From Microbacteriaceae bacterium (GTDB taxonomy: Bacteria > Actinomycetota > Actinomycetes > Actinomycetales > Microbacteriaceae): DNA of 64,000 nt. Positions 55,483-64,000 of the stretch are shown piece after piece. The stretch is from NCBI GenBank assembly GCA_024639845.1, contig JAHEGG010000001.1, positions 83,792 through 147,791 of the forward strand, given 5' to 3'. The position numbers and the translations under genes were made by a program. Under the pieces are notes generated by a model that saw only the letters and a program-made list of their open reading frames with translations, did no database searches and had not been told where the DNA came from. Position 1 is the first letter of the stretch; every line of letters begins with the position of its first letter.

Positions 55483-56748
55483 ATGAGCAGAGGCGATTCT
55501 TGGCGTGCATTGAAGCACTACAACTATCGAATTCTTTATCCGGCAAGCCTGCTTTCAAACATCGGAACCTGGGCACAGCGCATCGCCCAAGACTGGCTCG
55601 TCATGGAGCTCACCGACAATGATCCAGTGGTTCTTGGTCTAGTCACCGCCCTGCAATTCTTGCCATCGCTGTTGCTTTCGCTCTGGGGTGGGCTGCTGGC
55701 CGATCGGTTCGACAAGCGAAAGTTGCTATTTCTCACCAACCTCGGCGGCGGTCTCGGTTCGGCGCTGCTCGGAATTCTTGTAATTACAAATGTTGTGCAA
55801 ATCTGGCACGTGTTCGTGCTGGCGTTCGTTGTCGGCGTCTTCAGTGCCGTGGATGCGCCCATCCGTATCTCTTTCAACAGCGAACTTGTCGGCAAGGCCG
55901 ATCTGCCAAACGCGGTTTCGCTAAACTCGGCAAACTTCAACCTTGGCCGCCTGGTCGGGCCTGCGGCATCCGGGTTTATGATTGCGGCTTTCGGCACCGG
56001 TCCATCGTTTTTGCTGAATTCGCTCACCTATGTGGCCATCATGATCAGCCTTTCAAGGATGCGCCTTAGCGAACTCATTCAGAGCCACAAGCCGAACCGT
56101 GCCGCGAGCCTTGGTGAAGCGTTTCGCTATGTGCTGCGCAAGCGCAACATCGCCATCGTGATGTTGACTGTGTTTTTCGCAACGACGTTTGGGCTCAACT
56201 ACCAAATATTTATGGCAGTCATGGCGACCACCGAGTTTCACAAGGGCCCAAGTGAGTTCGGCACGCTCGGCAGCGTGCTCGCCATCGGTTCGTTCACGGG
56301 CGCGGTGCTGGCGGCTCGTCTGGAGCACCTGCGTCGCCCATCCGTGATTGCGCTCGGGGCGGTTGGGTTCGGACTTTCGCTCACCGGCATCGCCTTCGCG
56401 CCAACTTACGAAATGTTCGCACTCGGTCTGCCGCTGGGTGGCTGCATCGCCCTGCTCGCGCTGGTGTCGGCAAACTCCTATGTGCAAACCTCGACAAGCT
56501 CAGAGATGCGCGGTCGCGTGATGGGCATCTATCTCTTGATTTTCATGGGTGGCACCCCAATCGGTTCACCGCTAATCGGGTGGGTCGCCGACCACATCGG
56601 CATTCGCTACACGATTTTCGGGTGTGGGCTAATCGTGGCTGTCGGTGCGCTGGTCTGCATCTGGTTGCTTCGGGGTGGCAACGGGGATGCTGGCGCAAAG
56701 TCCGAGCCAGAAACCGACACGAGTTCGATCAACGTTGTGGGTCGCTAA
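55483..56748 (+). CDS. MFS transporter, DHA3-like
   Basis: 421-residue 12-helix exporter-type transporter. N-terminal HYNYRILYPASLLSNIGTWAQRIAQDWLV and the motif A loop GGLLADRFDKRKLLFL match the DHA3/ENTS class; SANFNLGRLVGPAASGFMI is the helix 5 motif. It is a different subgroup from the neighbour at 52505, as the loops differ throughout. Substrate unknown. Confidence 0.87.
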   Translation: MSRGDSWRALKHYNYRILYPASLLSNIGTWAQRIAQDWLVMELTDNDPVVLGLVTALQFLPSLLLSLWGGLLADRFDKRKLLFLTNLGGGLGSALLGILVITNVVQIWHVFVLAFVVGVFSAVDAPIRISFNSELVGKADLPNAVSLNSANFNLGRLVGPAASGFMIAAFGTGPSFLLNSLTYVAIMISLSRMRLSELIQSHKPNRAASLGEAFRYVLRKRNIAIVMLTVFFATTFGLNYQIFMAVMATTEFHKGPSEFGTLGSVLAIGSFTGAVLAARLEHLRRPSVIALGAVGFGLSLTGIAFAPTYEMFALGLPLGGCIALLALVSANSYVQTSTSSEMRGRVMGIYLLIFMGGTPIGSPLIGWVADHIGIRYTIFGCGLIVAVGALVCIWLLRGGNGDAGAKSEPETDTSSINVVGR

Positions 56749-56787
56749 ACCCCCGCCCCGGCTCTCAGTTCAGCTCAGCTTTACCGA

Positions 56788-59220
56788 CTATTTTTTGGCG
56801 CGCTTTTTCTTCGCCTTGATGTTCACAACCATCAGACTGCTGCCCTCAGCGTGCTCGGTGCCAAAAATGCTAAAGCCCTCGCCGCTGTCTTGCACGGTCA
56901 CCTGGATGGTGCCTCGAGAGGTGTGCCAGAAGACTTCGAATGCCTCGCGAGCAAAGCCTTCAAAACCATCACCAAACACCCTCGCCTCGAGCAAGGTTCG
57001 ATCGCCATTACGACTAAGCCTCAGCATGGTGCGCACAAGCTTGTTGCGTTCCGCATCGAGCGTGACTCCATCATCCTCTTGAAGCATCGACAGCAACTCG
57101 CACTCACCATCTGGAACATAGACGTGCAGTTCCAGCTTTTTAGGGGCGAGGTTGTGAGTGTTTTGCGGCGCTTCTTCGAGCATCGGAATCACCGAGCCTC
57201 CGGGCACGAAGACCGGGATGCGGTCGAGCGGAGCATCAGTTTTAATCCATTCACCGGACGAGTTGTGGTGCTCGCCGGTGTGAAAGTCAAACCATTCACC
57301 TTCGGTCAGATAAACCATTCGCGAAGTTTCGCCGGGTCCATAGATTGGTGCGACCAGCATGTTCGGACCAAACATGTATTGATCGTCGATGTTGCGCACG
57401 TTTCTATCGTGTTGATCAAGCATTTGCATCGGGCCCTGGATTGGCGCACCCGACCAAGAGGAGTGAGCAAAGCTCGAATAGATGTATGGCAGAAGGCGGT
57501 AGCGCAGTTTGATCGCCTCGCGCACTCGATCGAGCACTTCTTCGCCGAACGACCATGCGTATTGGTCAATCGTGTTGATGACCGAGTGCACACGAGCAAA
57601 CGGGGTCAGGGTGCCGTATTGCATCCAGCGCGTGTATAGCTCTGCGTTGGTGTCTTCGGCAAATCCGCCGATGTCGGCACCAACGAAACTCTGACCCGAA
57701 ACCGAGAGACCGTTGCCCATCGGGATGCTCAACCAGAGGTGATCCCAGCGCGACATGTTGTCGCCCATCCAGTTGGCAGCGTAACGCTGGATGCCCGCGC
57801 TACCCGCGCGGCTCAGCACAAACGTTCGTAGGTTTGGCATAGCTTTGCGCAGCCCTTCGACCGTGCCCATCGCCATTAAAAGCGCGTATTGGTTATGAAA
57901 GCGTTCATGCTCAAAGCGGCCGCGATCGAATCGCATCGGCATCGGGTCCTTGTCACCGGTTGCCGGTTCATTCATGTCATTCCAAATGCCGGCGAGACCG
58001 CTCTTGACGTGCTCTGCGTTTAGTTCGCCCCACCAGGCGCGGGCCTCATCGTTGGCGAAGTCAGGAAACGCGGTGTCGCCGGGCCAAACTTGGCCGATGT
58101 AAACTTCGCCGTTTTCCTTCAGGGCGAAAACCCCCTTCTCGAGCCCGTCGTCATAGATTTCATAGCCTGGGTCTTGCTTGACACCTGGGTCGATGATGGT
58201 GATGACCTTGACGCCGAGTTCGCGCAGGCGCGCGAGCATTTCTGGCGCATCAGGGTGAAGGTCCTTGTTCCAGGTGAAAACTCGATAGCCGTCCATATAG
58301 TCGATGTCGAGCCACAGGCTGTCGAGTGGAATGTCGAGTTCGGCGTGCTTTGCCGCGAGCGCTTCGACGTCGGCCTGCTTGTAGGCATACCAGCGGCACT
58401 GGTGAAAACCGAGCGCCCAAAGCGGTGGCAGCGGGGTGTGGCCGGTGAGCTCGGTGTAGTGATTCAAGATCAGAATCATGGCCGGGCAAGCGAAAACGTA
58501 TTCGGTGTATTGCCCGCCGTTGAAGTGGATCTTGATTTCATCGGCCGCGGTGAAGTCGTATGCCGCTCGGTAGCCGTTATCGATGAACGAGCCACTGGCC
58601 GCCGAAGATTTGGCGTTGAGGTGATAGTAGAACGGGATGCTCACGTAATAAGGGTCGAACTCAGTCGAGGTGTTGTCGGCTCGAGGGTCGGTTTTTTCGT
58701 ATTGCCCAGTGAACTCACCAGAAGCGGTCGGATTGAGCACGTCGGTGTTCCAAAGCGTGAAGTCGCGACCGCGGCGGTTGAACGAACCGGTCTTTTCGCC
58801 GAGACCATAAATCGGATCAAGTTCGCCAATCTGCCGACGAATCATGAACTCTTTGCCTTTTCGGGCATACGACCAGACGCCAGCCTCGTCAGAAACCGGC
58901 GAGAAAACCTCGTCGTTAGGGCGTACCACGTCGAAACCGAATGGTTCGTGGGAGATGCGTACCATCATTCCGCCGGTATTCAGCATCGTGATGCCGTTCT
59001 TGGTTTTCACTTTGAATTTCTTGCTTAGCGTAGGTTCGGTCGCCACGGCATAGGTGGGGTGCTCGTCAAACTCACCGCCCACCGAAATTTTGATTCGAAC
59101 TACTTCTGGTGAAATCACGTCGATGCGCAGAAATTCATCGTCGACACTGGCCAACAAACCGTGCTTGGTCTTGGTGATCGATTTGACTCGCTTTAGCGGT
59201 TCGAAACCCTCAGTTTTCAT
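56788..59220 (-). CDS. Alpha-glucosidase, glycoside hydrolase family 31
   Basis: Releases alpha-linked glucose (or xylose) from the non-reducing end. 810 residues: an N-terminal beta-sandwich at about 1-230 with YGLGEKTGSFNRRGR, the (beta/alpha)8 barrel from about 250 with the nucleophile Asp in GIWNDMNEPATG, and the acid/base Asp in RWMQYGTLTPFARVHS-flanking SFVGADIGGF. C-terminal beta domains run to the Lys-rich end. No signal peptide, so cytosolic; it likely acts on imported oligosaccharides or glycogen fragments. Start ATG 59220 with TAGGGT six bases upstream (59227-59232). Confidence 0.93.
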   Translation of the reverse strand: MKTEGFEPLKRVKSITKTKHGLLASVDDEFLRIDVISPEVVRIKISVGGEFDEHPTYAVATEPTLSKKFKVKTKNGITMLNTGGMMVRISHEPFGFDVVRPNDEVFSPVSDEAGVWSYARKGKEFMIRRQIGELDPIYGLGEKTGSFNRRGRDFTLWNTDVLNPTASGEFTGQYEKTDPRADNTSTEFDPYYVSIPFYYHLNAKSSAASGSFIDNGYRAAYDFTAADEIKIHFNGGQYTEYVFACPAMILILNHYTELTGHTPLPPLWALGFHQCRWYAYKQADVEALAAKHAELDIPLDSLWLDIDYMDGYRVFTWNKDLHPDAPEMLARLRELGVKVITIIDPGVKQDPGYEIYDDGLEKGVFALKENGEVYIGQVWPGDTAFPDFANDEARAWWGELNAEHVKSGLAGIWNDMNEPATGDKDPMPMRFDRGRFEHERFHNQYALLMAMGTVEGLRKAMPNLRTFVLSRAGSAGIQRYAANWMGDNMSRWDHLWLSIPMGNGLSVSGQSFVGADIGGFAEDTNAELYTRWMQYGTLTPFARVHSVINTIDQYAWSFGEEVLDRVREAIKLRYRLLPYIYSSFAHSSWSGAPIQGPMQMLDQHDRNVRNIDDQYMFGPNMLVAPIYGPGETSRMVYLTEGEWFDFHTGEHHNSSGEWIKTDAPLDRIPVFVPGGSVIPMLEEAPQNTHNLAPKKLELHVYVPDGECELLSMLQEDDGVTLDAERNKLVRTMLRLSRNGDRTLLEARVFGDGFEGFAREAFEVFWHTSRGTIQVTVQDSGEGFSIFGTEHAEGSSLMVVNIKAKKKRAKK

Positions 59221-59226
59221 TCTTCG

Positions 59227-59262
59227 ACCCTATCGTTTCGCCACCTTCACCGCGGTTACCCT
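59227..59262. promoter_or_regulatory. Divergent leaderless promoters of GH31 and TipAS genes
   Basis: Minus-strand TAGGGT (59227-59232), spacer CGAAGA, ATG for the glucosidase. Plus-strand TACCCT (59257-59262), spacer TGAACA, ATG for the TipAS protein. The 48-bp gap fits both boxes face away from each other with 24 bp between. Confidence 0.58.
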
Positions 59263-59268
59263 TGAACA

Positions 59269-59610
59269 ATGGATCGGCCATTCGGAGTGCAAGGCTCGCA
59301 ATTCAATAACGACTACTCGAAAGAGCAAAACGACCAGTTCACCGCCGAATTCGGGGCCATCATGCTTGAGCTCCGAGACGAATTCTTGGCTGGTGCTCCA
59401 ATCGACTCGGATGCCGTGCAGGCGACAATCGCGAAACACTACGCTTTCTGCCTCAAGTTCTGGACTCCGTCTCGAGAGGCATACAAGTCGCTCGCTCTGA
59501 GCTATATGCTTCCGACTCCCTACCGCGACAGCATCGAAGCGGTCTCGCCGGGTTTAGCCAAGTTCAACCACGATGCAATCGTGATTTGGGCAGATGCGAA
59601 CCTAAACTGA
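59269..59610 (+). CDS. Stand-alone TipAS-like antibiotic-recognition domain
   Basis: 113 residues matching only the C-terminal drug-binding domain of MerR-type TipA regulators: a helical globin-like fold with SDAVQATIAKHYAFCLKFWTPSREAYKSLALSYM and the C-terminal SPGLAKFNHDAIVIWA. The N-terminal MerR DNA-binding part is absent, and the ORF begins with its own promoter, so this is not a truncated regulator caused by the window. In TipAS the domain traps thiopeptides; a similar sequestering role here is inference. The Streptomyces-type cysteine for covalent thiopeptide capture cannot be assigned with confidence (one Cys is present, in AFCLKF). The MFS gene follows directly. Confidence 0.8.
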   Translation: MDRPFGVQGSQFNNDYSKEQNDQFTAEFGAIMLELRDEFLAGAPIDSDAVQATIAKHYAFCLKFWTPSREAYKSLALSYMLPTPYRDSIEAVSPGLAKFNHDAIVIWADANLN

Positions 59611-59614
59611 CTTG

Positions 59615-60778
59615 GTGACCCAACTTTCAACCCAGCAGGTGCGTGCCTGGCACCGAAGCATTGTGGTGCTGTTTCTCTTCATGGGTGCGGCTTGGGCGGC
59701 CCTGTTGACCCGCATGCCACTGGTCAAATCCAGCCTGGCCGTCACTTCGACTCAACTCGGTCTTATCTTGATTGCCGGTGGTGTCGGGTCACTGATCGGG
59801 CTCAATCTCATCGGGCGAATGGTTGCCAGACGAGGAACCAAGTTCTGGATCATGCTCTTTTACCCAACCGCGGCGGCTCTGTTGATTCTTGGTGGTTTAG
59901 CAATTGAAGCCGGGATGCCGGTTGCATACGCCATTCTCGGGTTCTTGATGGGTTTCACCTTCGGAATGGTCGACGTGCCAGTGAACATCGACGGCACCGA
60001 ACTCGAGAAAATCACCGGACGAAACTTAATGCCCAGGATGCACGCGGGCTACTCGGCCGGAACTTTGCTTGGTTCGGGCTGGGGTGCGTTAGCCGCACTG
60101 CAAGGTTGGGGCATCATGGCCACCATCCTGCCTCTAGCCATCGCTCAGGCCATTGTTCCATTCGTTTTAAAAAACCATCTACCAGCAGGTGTCGGCATCG
60201 AGCAGGTTCACGAAGAAGCCAACAAGCCCGACCACTGGTTCAGTTTCGTGTTGGTGTTCCTGGGTCTGGGCATTCTGGGAATCACCCTCGCCGAGGGTGG
60301 CGCTGGCGACTGGATGACTCTCGGCTACAAAGAGGGCTACGGCGCCACCGAAGCAGAATCCGGCATCGGGTTCGCGTTGTTCTTCGTCGGTATGGTTCTG
60401 GTTCGTTACTTCGGTGGCAACATCGCAGACAAAATCGGCAAGGGTCGCGCTCTGCAGCTCTTGGCCGCAATCGGTGTGCTCGGCATCCTGCTGGTAATTC
60501 TTTCGACACCAAACCTGATTCTCGGCTGGATCGGTTCGGTGCTCTGGGGAGCAGGTGTTGCACTCGGATTTCCGCTTTTCATCTCGGCCGCCGGTGAAGG
60601 GGCGAATTCTGCTAGACGGGTTTCTTTCGTGGCGAGTTGGGGTTATGCCGCGTTCTTGGCTGGGCCTCCGCTACTCGGTTTGCTTGCCGACACGATTGGC
60701 ATGCTGAACATGTATTACGTGATGGCCGCACTTATGGTGATGGCTCTGTTTGCCGCGAGCGCAGTTCGCAACAAGTAG
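59615..60778 (+). CDS. MFS transporter (fucose permease/YbjJ-like)
   Basis: A 12-helix transporter of 387 residues from GTG 59615 (TTG 59612 is an alternative one codon upstream). It begins four bases after the TipAS stop, so the two are one operon. Features include RMPLVKSSLAVTSTQLGLILI, the motif A loop GRMVARRGTKFWIM, MGFTFGMVDVPVNIDGTELE in helix 5, and the charged AEGGAGDWMTLG loop. This resembles YbjJ/FucP-like members more than drug exporters, yet coupling with a TipAS domain hints at export of an antibiotic-like compound. Substrate unknown. Confidence 0.85.
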   Translation: MTQLSTQQVRAWHRSIVVLFLFMGAAWAALLTRMPLVKSSLAVTSTQLGLILIAGGVGSLIGLNLIGRMVARRGTKFWIMLFYPTAAALLILGGLAIEAGMPVAYAILGFLMGFTFGMVDVPVNIDGTELEKITGRNLMPRMHAGYSAGTLLGSGWGALAALQGWGIMATILPLAIAQAIVPFVLKNHLPAGVGIEQVHEEANKPDHWFSFVLVFLGLGILGITLAEGGAGDWMTLGYKEGYGATEAESGIGFALFFVGMVLVRYFGGNIADKIGKGRALQLLAAIGVLGILLVILSTPNLILGWIGSVLWGAGVALGFPLFISAAGEGANSARRVSFVASWGYAAFLAGPPLLGLLADTIGMLNMYYVMAALMVMALFAASAVRNK

Positions 60779-60825
60779 CAACAACCAACGGCGTATGCTG
60801 AACCCAACTGCAAAGTTAGGTTCAA

Positions 60826-61947
60826 ATGAACGAGCACAGCGAAGTGACTTTCGCCCTCACCCACGATGCACTCGAACCCGTGGTCGCCAGATTACTGGGC
60901 CATCCAAACGTCACCATCGAAAATTTCTCGATCAGAGCCTTAAAACCCGGTGTCGGAAATCCGACGTCGCTTGGTGTTTATCGCGTCAACGGGGATGCCC
61001 GACACGGCGATTCTGGGGTCGAACCGTTCAGCCTCGTGGTTAAACATCTCGGCTCAGGCGCTCCTTTTATGGACACCTCGCAACTCACGCACTGGAACCA
61101 CTGGCGCCGAGAGATCGAGTTTTTCGAGTCACCGCTGGCGCAGCGCATCCCAGAATCAATCGGTTTTCCCAAATATCTTGGCCAGACCTGGCTAGAAGAC
61201 GGCACCTGCTTATTTTGGAACGGCGATCTTGGCGATTTGACCAAGTCTCAGTGGTCGTGGGAGCAGTGCCTGCATGCCGCCGAGCTGGTCGCCGAACTGA
61301 ACTCAATCGAGTTTGACGACGCCGACGACTACCAGTGGTTGAACCGCACGCAGCTAGACGGATGGCTCGAGTTTCGCGAAGAGTATTTTGTGCCAATGGA
61401 AAGCAAGGTCATCGAATTGGCCATGCAAAGGCCCGACAGCGCGGCCGCTCTCGAGCTTTATCGCGAGTTTTTGCCTCAGCAGGTGCGAATCAACGAAATC
61501 ATTCGGGGCCGACGCCAGTGTTTTGTGCATGGCGACTTCAACCTGAACAATCTCGTACCTGTGGTCAACGGGGATGTGTCGATAATTGCACTGGACTGGC
61601 AGCTTTGTGGAGTGAACTCGGTTGGAGGCGAGGTCGCTGCGATTTTTAACACCGCACGCGAGCTCGGCGTGATCACTGGCACGCGTGAAGAGTTTGAGCA
61701 AATCTGCGCAACCTACACGAATCGATTCAATGAGCTAAATCCGAATGACCCGGTCGAGATCGATGAGGTTCGACTTGCCGTTGCGGCCACCGGCTACTTC
61801 ATTTTGTGCGGCGTCGCTTTCTTTCTGATGCACCCAGACCCAAATGTGACTGACGAAGAAAACTTGAACAAAGTGCAGTATTTCGTCGACGACTTCACCA
61901 AGGGCCAGTTGCCGATCTATGCGAGCGTGATGCACGAGCTGCTCTAG
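60826..61947 (+). CDS. Phosphotransferase of the CHK/ecdysteroid-kinase-like (APH) superfamily
   Basis: 373 residues with the aminoglycoside-phosphotransferase fold. The N lobe has GVGNPTSLGVYRV and FSLVVKHLG (ATP lysine). The catalytic loop is FVHGDFNLNNLV (Asp base, Asn metal ligand) and the Mg motif ALDWQLCG replaces the usual DFD-like Asp with IALDWQ. It is similar to ecdysteroid 22-kinase-like bacterial proteins; the substrate could be an alcohol or a drug. Start ATG 60826 follows AGTTAGG. It is the third gene in a row on this strand after TipAS and MFS, so it might belong to the same small resistance-like module (inference). Confidence 0.8.
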   Translation: MNEHSEVTFALTHDALEPVVARLLGHPNVTIENFSIRALKPGVGNPTSLGVYRVNGDARHGDSGVEPFSLVVKHLGSGAPFMDTSQLTHWNHWRREIEFFESPLAQRIPESIGFPKYLGQTWLEDGTCLFWNGDLGDLTKSQWSWEQCLHAAELVAELNSIEFDDADDYQWLNRTQLDGWLEFREEYFVPMESKVIELAMQRPDSAAALELYREFLPQQVRINEIIRGRRQCFVHGDFNLNNLVPVVNGDVSIIALDWQLCGVNSVGGEVAAIFNTARELGVITGTREEFEQICATYTNRFNELNPNDPVEIDEVRLAVAATGYFILCGVAFFLMHPDPNVTDEENLNKVQYFVDDFTKGQLPIYASVMHELL

Positions 61948-62011
61948 GAAAGCCGCCTAAAGTTCCTGACACCATTCGACCCGGTGCGATTATCGCGGAT
62001 GAAGTGGGGGC

Positions 62012-62524
62012 TTAATACCCTGCGTCGATTAGTTGTTGAGTGGTCATCGTTACCTTAGTTCCGTAAGTGTTCCAGGTTCCATTGACTGGACAACCCCACT
62101 TTTTGGTCCACCAAAGTTTTGATTCTCCGCCTGGCCGAAGCTCAAACGTACCCTTAGATGATGTAGCCTTCCGATACTCAATGGTCGGGAACATTGAAAC
62201 CCCATTTTGAGAATATTTTTTTGTTTGAGAAACCCAAATTGCCGCACCATCTCGCCAGTTGAAGCTATAACCGGTTGGTTGACATCTGGTAAGCAAGATT
62301 GCTTTGATCACGAGTGTGTTGTTCTTCATAAAGTATGAATACTTTGAGCTCAGGCTGCTTTGAATGGATTGCTCAGAAATTGAAATTTCACGCTCGGCAC
62401 CCGCGGCTGAATATCCCGTAGGCGCGATAAGAGCAATAACAATAATCGAGGCTCCGACCAGCAAACCTTTCGCGCTTCTTAGTTGCTTTCTCATCTTGGA
62501 AATCGATCTTTTGTTCTCGTGCAT
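62012..62524 (-). CDS. Small exported protein next to tRNA-Ala, unknown function
   Basis: From ATG 62524, preceded by AGGGGAAAC, it has 170 residues: a basic N terminus (KRSISKMRKQLRSAK), a signal peptide or anchor at about 18-40 (LLVGASIIVIALIAPTGYSA), and a mature domain with three or four aromatic strands and a cysteine pair (LTRCQPTGYSFNW ... KKWGCPVNGTW). No family recognised. It is noticeably more AT-rich than its neighbours and lies just beyond a tRNA gene, which suggests acquisition at the tRNA. A longer in-frame reading would cross tRNA-Ala and is rejected. Confidence 0.72.
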   Translation of the reverse strand: MHENKRSISKMRKQLRSAKGLLVGASIIVIALIAPTGYSAAGAEREISISEQSIQSSLSSKYSYFMKNNTLVIKAILLTRCQPTGYSFNWRDGAAIWVSQTKKYSQNGVSMFPTIEYRKATSSKGTFELRPGGESKLWWTKKWGCPVNGTWNTYGTKVTMTTQQLIDAGY

Positions 62525-62572
62525 GTTTCCCCTTGGTTGGTCATACCAATCTATACAGTTCGGCTTAAAAAG

Positions 62573-62602
62573 AAAAGACCGGCCATTTCTGACCGGTCTT
62601 TT
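62573..62602 (-). terminator. Intrinsic terminator after tRNA-Ala
   Basis: Inverted repeat AAAAGACCGG / CCGGTCTTTT with a 10-base loop. On the minus strand it ends in a T-run (TTTTCTTTTT). It follows tRNA-Ala by nine bases and should close the gyrA-DUF3566-tRNA-Ile-tRNA-Ala unit or the tRNA transcript. Confidence 0.85.
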
Positions 62603-62610
62603 TCCACCTG

Positions 62611-62686
62611 TGGTGGAGACTAGGGGAATCGAACCCCTAACCCCCTGCTTGCAAAGCAGGTGCTCTGCCAATTGAGCTAAGTCCCC
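62611..62686 (-). tRNA. tRNA-Ala (anticodon TGC), CCA encoded
   Basis: 76 nt: acceptor GGGGACT, D-arm AGCTCAATTGGCAGAGC, anticodon arm CCTGC-TTTGCAA-GCAGG (TGC), T-arm AGGGG-TTCGATT-CCCCT, discriminator A and encoded CCA. It follows tRNA-Ile by 27 bp, the standard order after gyrA in actinobacteria. Confidence 0.97.
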
Positions 62687-62713
62687 GTAGATTCTTGCCG
62701 AAGCAATCATCCG

Positions 62714-62787
62714 TGGGCCTAGGAGGACTTGAACCTCCGACCTCTTCATTATCAGTGAAGCGCTCTAACCACCTGAGCTATAGGCCC
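62714..62787 (-). tRNA. tRNA-Ile (anticodon GAT)
   Basis: 74 nt without CCA: acceptor GGGCCTA / TAGGCCC, anticodon arm CTTCA-CTGATAA-TGAAG (GAT), T-arm GGAGG-TTCAAGT-CCTCC, discriminator A. Located about 100 bp downstream of the DUF3566 gene. Confidence 0.97.
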
Positions 62788-62885
62788 GTTAGAGCCTTTT
62801 CGAGTTTAGACGATTAAGAGCGTTTGCTCAAACCGAGTTTAAAATCCACTCGGATGCGCATACACCGAAGCCTTTACTCTATCGG

Positions 62886-63305
62886 TTAGTTGTTGGTGAA
62901 ACCAACCGAAAGTCCGCCGCTGAACTTTGCAACGAGGTTGTAGATCAGCGCCCAGATGCCAGCGAGCAAAGTTCCGACGATCATGTTGAAGACCGCCAGG
63001 ATGAGCCCAGCACTGAACACTCGAGCGAACGTAAGAGTGTCTTGCACGCCGCCATCGCCGTTGGTCAGACCCACGGTTGCCAACAGGCTGTTGAGGCTTG
63101 CACCTAACCCGGTGAACGAAACGATTACCCACAGGAAGATGAAGCCGATGATGGTCGCTACACCAAGCGCGAGAGTGAGCATGAATCCCATGCGCACAGC
63201 CGACCAGAAGTCGATCTGCACCAGCTTGAGTTTTACCTGCTTAACGGCAGGCGCACCCTCACCTTTGGCTTTGTTGGTTCGCGTGAAGAATTTCTTGGCC
63301 ATCAC
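62886..63305 (-). CDS. DUF3566 transmembrane protein
   Basis: 139 residues. A charged N-terminal cytosolic segment ([16 protein letters not shown]) is followed by the family's [21 protein letters not shown] and two long membrane helices at about 38-64 and 93-118, with a Gly/Asp-rich loop between. DUF3566 always sits directly after gyrA in actinobacteria. The function is unknown, but co-conservation with gyrase and tRNA genes is strong. Its start overlaps the gyrA stop by 4 bp. Confidence 0.93.
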   Translation of the reverse strand: MMAKKFFTRTNKAKGEGAPAVKQVKLKLVQIDFWSAVRMGFMLTLALGVATIIGFIFLWVIVSFTGLGASLNSLLATVGLTNGDGGVQDTLTFARVFSAGLILAVFNMIVGTLLAGIWALIYNLVAKFSGGLSVGFTNN

Positions 63306-64000
63306 TCTTCTCCTTCTGCAGCATCCTCGGATTCTGCAACAACTGCGGTTGCTCCGGTGTCTGTCGACGCCTCGAGCAGTTCGTCGTTGGTTTCAAGATC
63401 TCTCTCGGAGTTCTTGGCCAGACCGATGACCGAGTCGCTCTCTTCGAATCGAGCAAAAACCACGCCCATCGTGTCGCGACCCTTGGCCGGAACCTCGGAT
63501 ACCGCCGACCTGACCACTTTACCGCTCTCGAGAACCACGAGCACCTCGTCGTCTTCGCTCACGATCTGAGCACCAACGAGGTCGCCGCGCTTTTCTTCGA
63601 GCTTCGCTACCTTGATGCCGATGCCGCCGCGGTTCTGTGGGCGGTATTGGTCTACCGACGTGCGCTTGGCATAACCGCCCTCGGTGACCACGAACACGTA
63701 GGATCCTTCGACATCGTTGATGACGGTTGCCGATAGCAGGCTGTCACCCGCGCGGAAGTGCATGCCGATGTTTCCGCTGGTGTCGCGGCCCATCGGGCGC
63801 AGGCTCTCGTCGCTGGCCGAGAAACGAATCGACATTCCCTTGCGTGAAACGAGAAGCAGATCATCCTCTTCGGATGCCAACATGGCCGAAACCAACTCGT
63901 CGCCTTCGCGCAGTTTGATGGCGATGATTCCGCCGGTGCGAGGGGTGTCGTAGGCCTCGAGTGCCGTCTTCTTGACCAAGCCCTCGCGAGTTGCGAGCAC
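63302..64000 (-). CDS. gyrA: DNA gyrase subunit A, C-terminal part (5' end outside window)
   Basis: The last 232 codons of GyrA, continuing past the right edge. This is the DNA-wrapping beta-pinwheel, built of repeated blades with signatures such as [38 protein letters not shown] and [12 protein letters not shown]. After about residue 195 of this fragment comes an acidic tail rich in Glu, Asp and Ala, typical of the actinobacterial enzyme. The catalytic tyrosine domain is not in the window. Confidence 0.97.
   Translation of the reverse strand: MLATREGLVKKTALEAYDTPRTGGIIAIKLREGDELVSAMLASEEDDLLLVSRKGMSIRFSASDESLRPMGRDTSGNIGMHFRAGDSLLSATVINDVEGSYVFVVTEGGYAKRTSVDQYRPQNRGGIGIKVAKLEEKRGDLVGAQIVSEDDEVLVVLESGKVVRSAVSEVPAKGRDTMGVVFARFEESDSVIGLAKNSERDLETNDELLEASTDTGATAVVAESEDAAEGEE

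Noticed and set aside
58090..59028. 312-residue open frame on the plus strand inside the GH31 gene
   Set aside because: Antisense shadow of a well-supported glucosidase; no family similarity visible.
62525..62749. 75-codon upstream extension of the exported protein near tRNA-Ala
   Set aside because: It crosses tRNA-Ala and its terminator; ATG 62524 has a good ribosome site and a signal peptide directly after it.

Overview
The window looks like a piece of a small, gene-dense actinobacterial chromosome, most likely from the family Microbacteriaceae (possibly a freshwater planktonic 'Luna'-type lineage; this is inference from gene content, moderate GC and tiny intergenic gaps). The right end holds the order gyrA - DUF3566 - tRNA-Ile - tRNA-Ala (leftward). 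The middle holds ppiA, rhomboid, crgA, pabA, pknB, pknA, pbpA, rodA, pstP, fhaB, fhaA and tRNA-Leu. Together these are the classic actinobacterial origin-proximal neighbourhood, so oriC should lie to the right of the window.

Layout: 1-16.6 kb carries sdaA (cut by the window edge), an LCP cell-wall ligase, tRNA-Ser, a HAD phosphatase, serS, a 2021-residue secreted IPT/TIG protein with an OmpA-like end, pheA, pgm, a VanY-type carboxypeptidase and a DHA2 exporter. 16.7-21.9 kb has a TPP riboswitch driving thiamine ABC genes (no ATPase gene present), an orphan DNA methyltransferase, a small GNAT and a lipase. 21.9-25.4 kb is a compact flavin-based electron export locus: a NOX/ferric-reductase-like bis-heme flavoprotein, two membrane-anchored FMN-binding proteins with flavinylation motifs, and the flavin transferase ApbE. 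25.4-31.6 kb has a thioesterase, a PepO peptidase, an XRE regulator with a membrane partner, trhO and two secreted proteins facing a bidirectional terminator. 31.7-44.7 kb is the cell-division and wall-synthesis signalling operon (fhaA to pknB), plus an FkbH-like gene inserted before pabA, then crgA, a rhomboid and ppiA. 44.7-62.6 kb is accessory: a complete histidine-utilisation set (hutG divergent from hutUIH) between two paralogous GT4 glycosyltransferases, three MFS transporters, a CoA-transferase, a GH31 glucosidase, a stand-alone TipAS domain and a kinase-like protein.

The recurrent regulatory theme is leaderless transcription. A TANNNT-like -10 box lies exactly 6-7 bases before many start codons with no Shine-Dalgarno sequence. 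Several divergent gene pairs are separated by only 17-29 bp, so their -10 boxes touch or overlap. Genes inside operons instead use Shine-Dalgarno sites or ATGA/TAATG overlaps.
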